64,000 bases of DNA from UBA1361 sp035647455 (GTDB lineage Bacteria; Bacillota_I; Bacilli_A; RFN20; CAG-826), in contig DASRNI010000028.1 in NCBI GenBank assembly GCA_035647455.1, positions 62,001 through 126,000 of the forward strand, given 5' to 3'. The notes under the pieces were generated by a model. It did no database searches. It was not told where the DNA came from and worked only from the letters and a program-made list of their open reading frames with translations. The translations under genes were made by a program, and so were the position numbers. Below, piece by piece: positions 1 through 8,898 of the stretch (the first letter of the stretch is position 1; every line of letters starts with the position of its first letter).

Positions 1-53
1 TAAAGCAAAGTTAAAAATGTTGCTTATAATTATGAAGGAAGGAAATTAAGATT

Positions 54-578
54 ATGAAAAAAATTGGAATTATCGTTGGCTCATTACGTAAAGCGAGCAA
101 TTCACAAAAAATAGCGGACAATGCTTTAAACTATTACAAAGGCAAAGCTGATGCAAAAGTTATTGAAATCGGCCACTTACCGCTATATAACGCTGATTAT
201 GAACTAGATTTACCAGAAAGTTACGTACACTATAAAAAGGAAATTGAAAGTTTTGACAGTTTTCTTTTCATTGTTCCTGAGTACAATCGTACAATGACTC
301 CAGCAATGAAAAACGCTATTGATGTTGCAAGTCGGCCATTTACAAGCAATAAATGGAATGGTAAAACTGTCTTATTAGTTGGTCACTCAATTGGTAAACT
401 TGGTGCTTATGGCGCGGTTAATGATGTGCGAAAAGTGCTGGGCTTTCTTGGTGCTAATGTCTTAATGTATCCAGAAGTTTATTTAGGTCCAACAAAAGAT
501 TTATTTAATGAAGACGGAACGTTTGTGCCAGCAAGCGCTGGTTTTATGGATGATGTTTTTAGTGCACTACTAAAATAA
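54..578 (+). CDS. NADPH-dependent FMN reductase family protein
   Basis: The 174-residue product resembles the small flavodoxin-fold NAD(P)H:FMN/quinone reductases, cytoplasmic enzymes that pass electrons from NAD(P)H through bound FMN to quinones or other acceptors. The N-terminal GSLRKASNSQ loop (residues 9-18) is the FMN phosphate-binding signature, and PEYN (75-78) followed by AMKNAID is the second conserved flavin contact. Length is normal for the family. GAAGGAAGG precedes the ATG and decides the start. The next gene begins 25 bases downstream and the first terminator lies after it, so the two are probably one transcript. The physiological substrate cannot be inferred. Confidence 0.85.
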   Translation: MKKIGIIVGSLRKASNSQKIADNALNYYKGKADAKVIEIGHLPLYNADYELDLPESYVHYKKEIESFDSFLFIVPEYNRTMTPAMKNAIDVASRPFTSNKWNGKTVLLVGHSIGKLGAYGAVNDVRKVLGFLGANVLMYPEVYLGPTKDLFNEDGTFVPASAGFMDDVFSALLK

Positions 579-603
579 CAATAAAAGAAAGTGGGGTTAT
601 CTC

Positions 604-1137
604 ATGACAGATGTATTTAAAAATATTCTTGATGACGATGAAGTAGTAATTAAACAGTTTAAACCAAACAAGTTTAGATTTTTCTTTGGAACTTATGGAA
701 CTTTTTTGCTAATTATGTTATTTTTGGGCGGTTTTGTCGTTGCTCCGTTAGCTTTTGATGGAGAAGTCTTTATTGGCTATGTTTTCATTGGTATTGTTGT
801 TGGTGTTTTTGTGCTTGCTCTTTTATTAACAACATTATTTGCTGTTTTAAGTTATCAGAAAAAGTATTATGCATACACGAATAAAAGAATTTTAATTCAA
901 GGTGGTATTATAGGAGTCGATTATAAAGGACTCGACCATAAAATGATTGGTGCGATTGAAGTGCGTGTTGATTTACTCGATAAAATCGTCCGCAAAAATA
1001 CGGGAACAATTAAATTTGGTAGTCAAGCGAGTCCACTTAGTAAACAAGCAGTACCAATGTTCATTTTTAATGGCATTTATGATCCGTATAATGTGTACCG
1101 TGAAATCAAAAAATATATTGATAGTGTAAAGCAATAA
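604..1137 (+). CDS. PH-domain (YdbS/bPH2-like) membrane protein
   Basis: This 177-residue protein has two hydrophobic segments (about residues 27-50 and 56-82). A C-terminal stretch follows with the bacterial PH-domain pattern: YAYTNKRILIQGGIIG at about 86-101, then a TGTIKFGS strand. Such YdbS/YdbT-like proteins sit in the cytoplasmic membrane with the PH domain inside; some have been linked to protection against membrane-active peptides, but no reaction is known. It follows the FMN reductase by 25 bases and precedes a clear terminator, so it is probably the last gene of a two-gene unit. Function is otherwise unassigned. Confidence 0.7.
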   Translation: MTDVFKNILDDDEVVIKQFKPNKFRFFFGTYGTFLLIMLFLGGFVVAPLAFDGEVFIGYVFIGIVVGVFVLALLLTTLFAVLSYQKKYYAYTNKRILIQGGIIGVDYKGLDHKMIGAIEVRVDLLDKIVRKNTGTIKFGSQASPLSKQAVPMFIFNGIYDPYNVYREIKKYIDSVKQ

Positions 1138-1162
1138 AAGCAAAAGTAATTTAATTGAAATT

Positions 1163-1186
1163 GGGAGCGTTAATGCTCCCTTTTTT
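1163..1186 (+). terminator. Rho-independent terminator
   Basis: GGGAGC (1163-1168) pairs with GCTCCC (1175-1180) across a short loop and is followed by TTTTTT. It ends the reductase/PH-protein unit and abuts the 3' end of the convergent capF gene. Confidence 0.85.
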
Positions 1187-2294
1187 ATTCAACTTTTTTA
1201 AAAATAGTATCGGCGTTATCAGGATCATACATTTCATTTGCCCAAATAACGAAGACGACATCTTGATCCGTCTCATTAACAATGTTATGTGTATATCCAG
1301 GCGGAATATCGACAACTTCGAGTTTTTCCCCTGATACTTTTAAGGAAATTAGTTCACCCGTGGCAATATGTTTAAAATTAATTGTTGCTTCTCCGGTTAA
1401 AACAAGAAACTTTTCAATTTTCGTGTGATGATAATGGTTGCCTTTTGTGAACCCGGGCGTGATGACATTAACTGAAACTTGGCCGAATTTTTCACCTTTT
1501 ATAAATTCAGAAAATAACCCGCGTTCATCTTGGTGCACTAAAAGTGGGTACTTAAAAGCTTCAACGGGTAGATAAGTTAAATATGTGGAATAAAGCTTTT
1601 TGACAAATGCATCTTGAACATCGGGTAATAAGCGGTTTTCTCGTGATTCCTTAAATGATTTAATTAAGCGGGCTAACTCACCGATTGTAATATTATGGGT
1701 TTGTTTAACAGCGTAATATTTTGTGTTCACATTATATGCACCAATAATTACATCATAAAAAGTTTTAACGACGTCATCAATATAAACAAAATCAAGAGCG
1801 GCGTTTGGATCGTTAATTGTAATATCTTCATTGTGGGCAACATTATGACAAAATGTTGCGATGACAGAGTTATAATGTGGTCTGCTCCATTTTCCAAACA
1901 AGTTATGCAGTCGAAAAACGTAAACTTTGTTCCCAGTTGCTTTTTCGTAGGCGAACAAAACTTCTTCGGCGGCCTTTTTACTTTTGCCGTAATCATTATC
2001 TTGTTCAGCATGAATTGTTGACGAGAAAATTAAGGGAAGTTTTAAATTCTCTTCGCTAATAATATCAATGATAGTTTCAGTTAAGCCTCTGTTAACTTCA
2101 TAAAACTCATCATTTGATTTTGGGCGATTTGCACCCGCTAAATGGACAACGAAATCCGCCGCCTTTAAATATCTTTTTAAGTCGTCTGTTGAGTTATCGA
2201 GATCAAAGCCAAGAACATCAATATTTCTCTCTTTTAAGTAGAAACTTAAATTCTTGCCAATAAATCCGTTAGCCCCTGTAATTAGTACTTTCAT
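1185..2294 (-). CDS. capF: CapF-type UDP-sugar reductase with C-terminal cupin (UDP-L-FucNAc synthesis)
   Basis: The 369-residue protein joins an N-terminal extended short-chain dehydrogenase domain to a C-terminal cupin, the distinctive architecture of CapF/WbjC. In Staphylococcus aureus and Pseudomonas aeruginosa this enzyme reduces the 4-keto sugar made by CapE on the way to UDP-N-acetyl-L-fucosamine. Visible motifs are the NAD(P) loop GANGFIG (7-13), the Tyr-x3-Lys catalytic pair (Tyr102, Lys106) and the cupin metal cluster HYHH (287-290) followed by a Glu. Length matches the staphylococcal protein as I recall it. The start is ATG 2294 because GAGGTG lies 5 bases upstream; a 15-residue upstream extension is open but lacks such a signal. 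Its partners capG and capE lie 4.4 kb away on the other strand. Confidence 0.88.
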   Translation of the reverse strand: MKVLITGANGFIGKNLSFYLKERNIDVLGFDLDNSTDDLKRYLKAADFVVHLAGANRPKSNDEFYEVNRGLTETIIDIISEENLKLPLIFSSTIHAEQDNDYGKSKKAAEEVLFAYEKATGNKVYVFRLHNLFGKWSRPHYNSVIATFCHNVAHNEDITINDPNAALDFVYIDDVVKTFYDVIIGAYNVNTKYYAVKQTHNITIGELARLIKSFKESRENRLLPDVQDAFVKKLYSTYLTYLPVEAFKYPLLVHQDERGLFSEFIKGEKFGQVSVNVITPGFTKGNHYHHTKIEKFLVLTGEATINFKHIATGELISLKVSGEKLEVVDIPPGYTHNIVNETDQDVVFVIWANEMYDPDNADTIFKKVE

Positions 2295-2391
2295 AATGCA
2301 CCTCATATTAATTATAGCGGTTATAATTAAGTCGTCCAATTATATAGATGGTTAAGTTCACTAAAAATGTTAAAATAAGGGCGGAGAATTT

Positions 2392-3747
2392 ATGTTAAAA
2401 ACAAAGTATTTATTAGATTTATATCACGACTTAGTTGTCCAAAACAAAGGCGAAAAAGAATTCCATCAAGCAGTACTTGAAATGTTTCAAACGCTTGATC
2501 CGGTAATCCACTCTTACCCGGAAATTATCACCAACAATATTATTCCAGAGTTACTAAAACCCGAACGAATTATTGAAGTAGAAATTGATTGGGTGAATGA
2601 AAAAGGTGAAAATGAACAACATTTAGCGTATCGCATTCAGTATAGTAGTACGCTTGGTGTTTACAAAGGTGGTCTCCGTTATAGCCCGAATGTTAGCATT
2701 TCAATTTTTAAATTTCTTGCCTTTGAACAAACGTTTAAAAATGCGTTAACAACTTTACCAATGGGTGGCGGAAAAGGTGGCGCTAATTTTAATCCGCGTG
2801 GCCGCTCCGCAAAGGACATAAAACTTTTTACTGAAGCATTCATAACCGCGCTCGCCCCTTATTTAGGAGCAGACACAGATGTTCCAGCTGGCGACATTGG
2901 TGTTGGACAACGTGAAGTTATGCTGATGGTTGAAAAATATAGTGAGCTAAAAGATGATGCTTATGGCGCATTTACTGGCAAATTACCGGATAAAGGCGGT
3001 ATTTTAGGGCGTAAAGAAGCAACAGGACATGGTCTTGTTTATTTTGTTGAAGAAGCTTTAGCCGTTATCAAAAAGACGACTTTAAACAATAAAAAAGTTG
3101 TAGTATCGGGTTCTGGCAATGTCGCTCTTTATGCAGCTTTTAAAGCACGCGAAAAAGGTGCAACCGTTGTTGCGATGTCTGATTCAGATGGTTATGTATA
3201 TAATCCTGAAGGTCTTGATTTGGATATTATTAAAGAAATAAAGGAAACGAAAAGAGAACGAATAAGAAGTTATCTCGACTATGATAAAGCAGCAATTTAT
3301 GAAAATGACGCTGTAGCGATTTGGGGAGTAAAGTGTGATATTGCTCTTCCTTGTGCAACACAAAATGAACTTGATGAAACGGGTGTCGCTGCTTTAATTA
3401 AAAACGGTGTTATTTTCGTTGCAGAAGGGGCAAATATGCCAACAACAAAGACTGGTGTTGAACTTTTGCGTGACAATAAGATTTTATTTGCACCGGGGAA
3501 AGCCGCAAATGCGGGTGGTGTTTATGTTTCCGGACTTGAAATGATTCAACATCAAAAACAAGTGAAATATACTTTCACAGAAGTTGATGCCAAACTCCAG
3601 TCAACAATGAAAGCGATTTTCCAAAATAGCTACCAAACAGCAAAAACACACAATCGGCCGAACGACTTATTATTTGGCGCAAACTTATCTAGTTTTCTAC
3701 TTGTTGCCGAAAAAATGCTTGAAATAAGAAAAAAACATACCGGTTAA
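2392..3747 (+). CDS. gdhA: Glutamate dehydrogenase (probably NADP-dependent)
   Basis: This 451-residue cytoplasmic enzyme interconverts 2-oxoglutarate plus ammonia and glutamate. It carries the hexameric GDH signatures: substrate-binding YKGGLRY (91-97), the catalytic lysine loop MGGGKGG (124-130, Lys128), PAGDIGVG with Asp168, and a Rossmann motif GSGNVALYA near residue 240. The sequence is closest to the NADP-linked anabolic GdhA type, but coenzyme preference is inferred from similarity only. GGGCGGAG precedes the ATG. It stands alone between the divergent capF and a P-loop gene 54 bases downstream. It would supply glutamate for the amino-sugar and aminotransferase steps encoded nearby. Confidence 0.93.
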   Translation: MLKTKYLLDLYHDLVVQNKGEKEFHQAVLEMFQTLDPVIHSYPEIITNNIIPELLKPERIIEVEIDWVNEKGENEQHLAYRIQYSSTLGVYKGGLRYSPNVSISIFKFLAFEQTFKNALTTLPMGGGKGGANFNPRGRSAKDIKLFTEAFITALAPYLGADTDVPAGDIGVGQREVMLMVEKYSELKDDAYGAFTGKLPDKGGILGRKEATGHGLVYFVEEALAVIKKTTLNNKKVVVSGSGNVALYAAFKAREKGATVVAMSDSDGYVYNPEGLDLDIIKEIKETKRERIRSYLDYDKAAIYENDAVAIWGVKCDIALPCATQNELDETGVAALIKNGVIFVAEGANMPTTKTGVELLRDNKILFAPGKAANAGGVYVSGLEMIQHQKQVKYTFTEVDAKLQSTMKAIFQNSYQTAKTHNRPNDLLFGANLSSFLLVAEKMLEIRKKHTG

Positions 3748-3801
3748 CTTATTACTACATGTAACAAATATGCTATGCTTTGCTATAGATAAGGAACAAT
3801 T

Positions 3802-5514
3802 ATGATGAAAAAATTCCACTTAACAAATTCATACACATTAATTAATTTTGATGTTTTTTCATGTGATACAGAAGTTGATATTATTGAATCGAAGGCGTTT
3901 GCAAAAGTGCTCGATAAATTTATTAAGAAACTTTGGCAAGAAAAAAGCCCATTATTAAGCAATTTAACAAAAGAAGATACAAAACTCTTTCTTGATATGT
4001 ATAAAATGCTTTTAGTTTACGAGCCGAAAATGATTAGTGAAACTTCCGAGAGCTTTCGGTTTGTTAATAAAAATAAGACGGCATTATATGAAATCACCGA
4101 ACAATTTTACGACTACTGGCGTAAACTTGAACGTTTCGGATTGTTACAAGCGCGCCAGGACGCGAACCAAAATGCGCGCAAACTTGATTTAATCCATAAA
4201 GCAGAAGTTTTTAATGAAAAGGTTTTAACGTTATATCGGACAATCACGCAAAAGCTTCTTGGTGATCATTATAAAATCTACCGACAACTACCTGCCGGTG
4301 TTAATGCTAATCTTCTTTACATTAATCATAGTTTTTCTACGGATAAAGTTGTTGAAAACATTCAAAACATTGGTTTTATTACCGGTATTGTCACCCGGCC
4401 ACCGTTTATCATTTATTCGGAAAGCAATAAGCGCGAAGGTTTATTTAAGGAAATTCATTTTAACCCGTTGCCCGAACTTAGTATTAATAAACTGCATTAT
4501 TTCACGTTTCCAATTAAAGTTGGCACAGTATTAGCGTTTATTTATGTCCATCGTGATTTATTACATTTAGGGATTGGCCTTGCGAACTTATTTGAATTTG
4601 CCAGTTTTAACGAATTTAATAACACTAAGCCTGACGTTGTTTATATTTTCGGTATTCGCGAAAAAGAATATGACGGAACATATCATTACGATAAAGAGCA
4701 AGATATATATTTCGGTTTTGTTGACCGCAGTCAGAAAAATGATTATTTCGGCTACTTAAAGAAAATGATTTTAACGCTCCATAATATTTATCAATTGGAT
4801 AACGGAAACTTGCCCGTTCATGGCGGAATGGTGCAAATAACGCTGAATAATGATGAAGTTAGAAATATTGTTATTGTTGGCGATAGTGGTGCTGGAAAAA
4901 GCGAAACACTTGAAGCCTTGCGTGTTATTGGTTCGAAAAAGATTAAAAAAATAACTGTTGTGTTTGATGATATGGGCACATTAAAATTAAGAAACAATGC
5001 TGTAATTGCCACGGGCACGGAAATCGGTGCCTTTGTCCGGCTTGATGATTTAGATTCAGGTTATGCTTATCAAGAGATGGAAAGGGCAATCTTTTTAAAC
5101 CCACACCGGAAAAATGCGCGGCTCATTATCCCGCTGACAATGTATAAAGAAGTGATCAAAGAATATAAAGTTGATTTTTTCCTGTATGCGAATAATTATG
5201 ACAAAACGCAAAAAGGGGTGAAAGTGTTCACGAATACTGGTGAAGCACTCGATGTTTTTAAAGCCGGGAAAAGATATGCCAAAGGAACAACAAGTGAAGT
5301 TGGTTTAGTTTCGTCTTACTTTGCCAATCCTTTTGGTCCTGTTCAGCGCGAAAAACAAACGGAAAAGCTACTCGAACAATATTTTAAAGCACTCAACAAT
5401 ACAAAAGTTATTATCGGTGAACTGTTTACAAAACTTGCGCAACCTGGGTACGAAACAAAAGGACCACAAGAAGCGGCAGAACAATTATTAAAATATATTA
5501 CAAAGCAAAATTAA
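3802..5514 (+). CDS. PEPCK/HPr-kinase-like P-loop protein of unknown function
   Basis: The 570-residue product has a C-terminal half resembling the P-loop fold shared by PEP carboxykinase and HPr kinase. The Walker A loop GDSGAGKSE (360-368) is nearly the HPr-kinase form, and VVFDDMG about 25 residues later resembles the HPrK/PEPCK Asp-Asp motif. Downstream, NARLIIPLTMY and a glycine-rich segment around KGTTSEVG recall the PEPCK core. Residues 1-340 are not recognised and show no membrane segment or signal peptide. The protein is too long for HPrK and lacks a clear PEPCK substrate site, so either specific name would be unsafe. It follows gdhA and ends in a 4-base overlap with the convergent aminotransferase gene. 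It may phosphorylate a protein or small molecule. Confidence 0.6.
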   Translation: MMKKFHLTNSYTLINFDVFSCDTEVDIIESKAFAKVLDKFIKKLWQEKSPLLSNLTKEDTKLFLDMYKMLLVYEPKMISETSESFRFVNKNKTALYEITEQFYDYWRKLERFGLLQARQDANQNARKLDLIHKAEVFNEKVLTLYRTITQKLLGDHYKIYRQLPAGVNANLLYINHSFSTDKVVENIQNIGFITGIVTRPPFIIYSESNKREGLFKEIHFNPLPELSINKLHYFTFPIKVGTVLAFIYVHRDLLHLGIGLANLFEFASFNEFNNTKPDVVYIFGIREKEYDGTYHYDKEQDIYFGFVDRSQKNDYFGYLKKMILTLHNIYQLDNGNLPVHGGMVQITLNNDEVRNIVIVGDSGAGKSETLEALRVIGSKKIKKITVVFDDMGTLKLRNNAVIATGTEIGAFVRLDDLDSGYAYQEMERAIFLNPHRKNARLIIPLTMYKEVIKEYKVDFFLYANNYDKTQKGVKVFTNTGEALDVFKAGKRYAKGTTSEVGLVSSYFANPFGPVQREKQTEKLLEQYFKALNNTKVIIGELFTKLAQPGYETKGPQEAAEQLLKYITKQN

Positions 5515-6605
5515 ATTATATTTTTCGCAACCATATCATCAAATGCCGCAAATAACGCGGCATAATCAGACTCTTTTAAGTCACCAATATGCCCAACACG
5601 GAACATAACTTCTTTTAAGTCACCAATACTTGCTGCAAGGATAATATTGTGGTTTTCACGTAAGTAATTAATAACATCTTCCCCGGTTAAACCTTCTTTT
5701 TTCACACGAAGTGGGGTTAAACAGTATGAAGGGTTCTCACTAAAAACGGCAAAAGGATACTTTTTAATTCGTTCACGAAAACGTAACGCATCACGTTTAA
5801 TTTTTTCTTGTTCTTTTTTAAAGTTACCGTTTTTGAAGTTATTAAGCCGTAAGTTTAGTTGCCGCATCAATGTTACAGCTGGTGTAAAAGGCATTGCGCC
5901 ACGCATTCCGTCACGGATGTATTTTTGTAAGTTTAAATAATAAGCCGGCGCATTGTTACGATTAATAATATTAATGGCCCGCGGACTTAAGGCAACAATG
6001 CTAATTCCGGGTGGCAAGGCAAGTCCTTTTTGTGCGCCGGTAATAATTGCATCAGCATTTACATATTCCATATCAATTTCGTCACTTACAAAAGCACTGA
6101 TAGCATCAATAATAAGTAGTAAATTATGTTTTTTAACAAAGTCACGGATAAGACCCATATCATAAAGAAGTCCAGTTGAAGTTTCGTGCATATTAATTAA
6201 TAGCCCAGTAAAGCCGTTTGTTGCGTATTTTTCTAGGTGCGCCGCTTTAAGTGCTTCGCCATAATTAAGTTTTAATTCGGTATAGCGGATATTATAAGCT
6301 TCGCAAATTTCAATAAAGCGTTGACCAAACGTTCCGCCGTTAACAATAAGAACATGGTCGTCTTTTGTTAGTAGACTAACAACCGTCGCGTCCATCGCCG
6401 CACTGCCCGAACTCGTTAGTATTGCAACTTTGCTATCTTTTGGAGCATGAAAATACTTTTTAAGAAGCGTTTCGTTTTCGCGCATTAAGTTATAAAATTC
6501 ATCAGTAATAAAGTAAGGAACTTCTTCAGACCCAATTTCTAAAATATCTGGATGAACTGTAACAGGTCCTACTGCGAAAATAATCGGCTTTGTTGTTTTT
6601 GTCAT
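5511..6605 (-). CDS. Class V pyridoxal-phosphate aminotransferase
   Basis: The 364-residue protein belongs to the class V aminotransferase group that includes alanine-glyoxylate, serine-pyruvate and 2-aminoethylphosphonate transaminases. The likely PLP lysine is Lys193 in ITGAQKGLALPPG, preceded by the conserved aspartate of IIDAISAF; SSGSAAMDA (about 65-73) is the phosphate-binding turn. The start is ATG 6605, because GGAGG lies 5 bases upstream and overlaps the alternative upstream TTG. It is convergent with the preceding P-loop gene (stop codons overlap by 4 bases) and divergent from capG. Substrates cannot be named; the location among sugar-nucleotide genes hints at envelope amino-sugar or phosphonate chemistry, but this is inference. 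Confidence 0.8.
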   Translation of the reverse strand: MTKTTKPIIFAVGPVTVHPDILEIGSEEVPYFITDEFYNLMRENETLLKKYFHAPKDSKVAILTSSGSAAMDATVVSLLTKDDHVLIVNGGTFGQRFIEICEAYNIRYTELKLNYGEALKAAHLEKYATNGFTGLLINMHETSTGLLYDMGLIRDFVKKHNLLLIIDAISAFVSDEIDMEYVNADAIITGAQKGLALPPGISIVALSPRAINIINRNNAPAYYLNLQKYIRDGMRGAMPFTPAVTLMRQLNLRLNNFKNGNFKKEQEKIKRDALRFRERIKKYPFAVFSENPSYCLTPLRVKKEGLTGEDVINYLRENHNIILAASIGDLKEVMFRVGHIGDLKESDYAALFAAFDDMVAKNII

Positions 6606-6725
6606 AAATACCTCCAAAGTAAACTTGCACTTTAATTATACTAAAGTTAGTAGTACTTTATGTATAAGTACTATTAATTAACAATTTTTCTCATAAATGT
6701 GTCAAAATAAGAGAAGGAGAAAATT

Positions 6726-7841
6726 ATGAAATTAATGACAATTCTAGGAACGCGACCGGAAATAATTCGTCTTAGTTCCGTTCTTAAAAAAGCCGATAAA
6801 GTATTTGAACACGTTATTGTTCATACCGGCCAAAATTACGATTACGAGTTAAACGAAATCTTTTTTAAAGATTTGGAATTAAGAAAACCTGATTATTTCC
6901 TTAGTTCTGCCGGTAGTCACTTAGGTGAAACAATCGGCAATCTCATTGCAAAATCTTATGAAATAATTCAAAAAGAAAAACCAGACGCGGTGCTAATTTT
7001 AGGTGACACAAATAGTTCTCTTGCCGCAATTAGTGCTAAACGACTTAAAGTACCAATTTTCCACATGGAAGCGGGCAATCGTTGTTGGGATTGGAACGTT
7101 CCAGAAATGATAAATCGCAAAATTGTTGATCACATTAGTGATGTCAATCTACCATATACAGAAAACAGCCGACTTTATTTAATTGAAGAAGGAGTCGATC
7201 CCCAACGGATTTTTGTTACTGGCTCGCCAATGGCCGAAGTAATTAAAGAACATCTCCATAAAATTAAGCAAAGTGATGTTTTGACGAAATTAAATATTGA
7301 AAAAGGTAAATATATCTTACTTTCAAGCCATCGTGAGGAAAATATCGACATTGAACACAACTTTATCGAATTAATGAACGCAATTAATAAAATTGCCGAA
7401 AAATACCAACTACCAATTATTTATTCCGTACATCCACGGAGTAAAAAGCACATCGAACAACGTAATTTTAAATTCCATCCACTCGTACAGAGTTTAAAAC
7501 CGTTTGGGTTTGTTGATTATTGCCACTTACAACAAAATGCCTACGCTGTCCTTAGTGATTCAGGCACCTTAAGCGAGGAAAGCGCGATGCTTAACTTCCC
7601 TGGTGTTCTCATTCGGACCTCAACCGAGCGACCGGAAGCACTTGACAGCGGCACAATTGTTTTAGGGGGAATTACGGAAAAAGAAATTGTTGAAGCACTA
7701 GAGATCGCTGTTAAACTTAAGGATGAAAAACGAACGATGAACAAAGATTACTTTGAAGACAACGTTTCAAGTAAAGTTATCCGTATTATTCAAAGTTATA
7801 CAGATATTATAAATCGCCAAACATGGCAAAAGAGAGGTTAA
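6726..7841 (+). CDS. capG: UDP-N-acetylglucosamine 2-epimerase, CapG/WbjD type
   Basis: The 371-residue enzyme is a non-hydrolysing UDP-HexNAc 2-epimerase with a GT-B fold. Supporting motifs are GTRPEIIRL at the N terminus, HTGQNYD (about 38-44), GDTNSS and HMEAGNRCWD in the middle, and SDSGTLSEES in the C-terminal UDP site. In the CapEFG pathway this step converts UDP-6-deoxy-L-talNAc to UDP-L-FucNAc. Because capE follows after one base and capF is nearby, CapG is favoured over the closely related WecB/MnaA. AGAAGGAG precedes the ATG. The pathway assignment rests on context as well as sequence. Confidence 0.85.
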   Translation: MKLMTILGTRPEIIRLSSVLKKADKVFEHVIVHTGQNYDYELNEIFFKDLELRKPDYFLSSAGSHLGETIGNLIAKSYEIIQKEKPDAVLILGDTNSSLAAISAKRLKVPIFHMEAGNRCWDWNVPEMINRKIVDHISDVNLPYTENSRLYLIEEGVDPQRIFVTGSPMAEVIKEHLHKIKQSDVLTKLNIEKGKYILLSSHREENIDIEHNFIELMNAINKIAEKYQLPIIYSVHPRSKKHIEQRNFKFHPLVQSLKPFGFVDYCHLQQNAYAVLSDSGTLSEESAMLNFPGVLIRTSTERPEALDSGTIVLGGITEKEIVEALEIAVKLKDEKRTMNKDYFEDNVSSKVIRIIQSYTDIINRQTWQKRG

Positions 7842-7842
7842 C

Positions 7843-8847
7843 ATGAGTCATTTATTAGCAGGGAAAACACTTTTAATCACCGGTGGAACAGGATCTTTTG
7901 GTCACGCTCTTGTTCGGAATATAATTAATTCACCAATTAAAGAAATTCGTATTTTATCACGAGACGAACTTAAGCAAGATGTGATGCGGAAAGAATTCAA
8001 TAACGACAAACTCAAGTTTTATATTGGCGATGTCCGGGACATTGATTCAATTCGCTATGCATTCCGTGGTGTTGATTACGTCTTTAGTGCTGCCGCCCTT
8101 AAACAAGTACCAAGCTGTGAGTTTTATCCAATGGAAGCGGTAAAAACAAACATAATTGGCAATGATAACGTTATTACGGCGTGCATAGAAAATAAAGTTA
8201 AGAAAGCAATTTTCCTTTCAACTGACAAAGCAGCTTATCCAATTAACGCTATGGGTATTTCCAAAGCTTTAATGGAAAAAAACACGATTGCCCGTTCCCG
8301 CCAACTATTAGAAGGCGATACCGTACTCTGTTTAACTCGTTACGGTAATGTTATGGGTAGTCGCGGAAGTGTCATTCCGTTATTTATTAATCAAATTGAA
8401 AATAATAAACCAATTACAATTACGAATCCAAACATGACACGGTTTATGATGAGTCTTGATGATGCGGTTGATTTAGTGCTCTTTGCTTTTGAACACGGAA
8501 AACAAGGTGATTTGTTTGTCCATAAAGCACCGGCGGCAACGATTGACGTTTTAGCCGATGCAATTCTCGAATTAAAAGAGAGCAAGCAACCGAAAGTATA
8601 TATTGGAACAAGACACGGCGAAAAACTTTACGAAGTGCTTGTTACTAGTGAAGAGATGGTTAAGGCCGAAGACTTAGGCGGTTACTACCGTGTACCATCT
8701 GATAATCGTGATTTAAATTATGAAAAATATTTCACAAAAGGTGAAAAGGCCTTTGAAGAAGCAGCTCAATACGATTCGCATTCCACTAAAAACTTAACCG
8801 TCGCCGAAATGAAAGAAATTTTATTAAAGCTTCCTGAGTTTAAATAG
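7843..8847 (+). CDS. capE: UDP-GlcNAc 4,6-dehydratase/5-epimerase, CapE type
   Basis: The 334-residue extended SDR enzyme catalyses the first step from UDP-GlcNAc toward UDP-L-FucNAc. It shows the NADP loop GGTGSFG (14-20), the STDKAA signature, and an NAMGISK segment in which methionine replaces the usual SDR catalytic tyrosine, as in CapE/FlaA1 enzymes. The C-terminal SDNRDLNYEKYF stretch is typical of the CapE/WbjB branch. It starts one base after capG stops, with GAGAGG upstream, so the two are translated from one message. With capF on the opposite strand the three-enzyme route is complete. No terminator with a T-run follows, only AT-rich palindromes. Confidence 0.9.
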   Translation: MSHLLAGKTLLITGGTGSFGHALVRNIINSPIKEIRILSRDELKQDVMRKEFNNDKLKFYIGDVRDIDSIRYAFRGVDYVFSAAALKQVPSCEFYPMEAVKTNIIGNDNVITACIENKVKKAIFLSTDKAAYPINAMGISKALMEKNTIARSRQLLEGDTVLCLTRYGNVMGSRGSVIPLFINQIENNKPITITNPNMTRFMMSLDDAVDLVLFAFEHGKQGDLFVHKAPAATIDVLADAILELKESKQPKVYIGTRHGEKLYEVLVTSEEMVKAEDLGGYYRVPSDNRDLNYEKYFTKGEKAFEEAAQYDSHSTKNLTVAEMKEILLKLPEFK

Positions 8848-8853
8848 CAGACA

Positions 8854-8873
8854 ATCAATAATACATTATTGAT
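8854..8873. promoter_or_regulatory. Perfect AT-rich inverted repeat downstream of capE
   Basis: ATCAATAAT and ATTATTGAT are exact inverted copies separated by AC. No T-run follows, so it is more likely a protein-binding site or weak processing hairpin than a terminator. Confidence 0.4.
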
Positions 8874-8898
8874 AACACATAAAAAACACTCGATTTTC

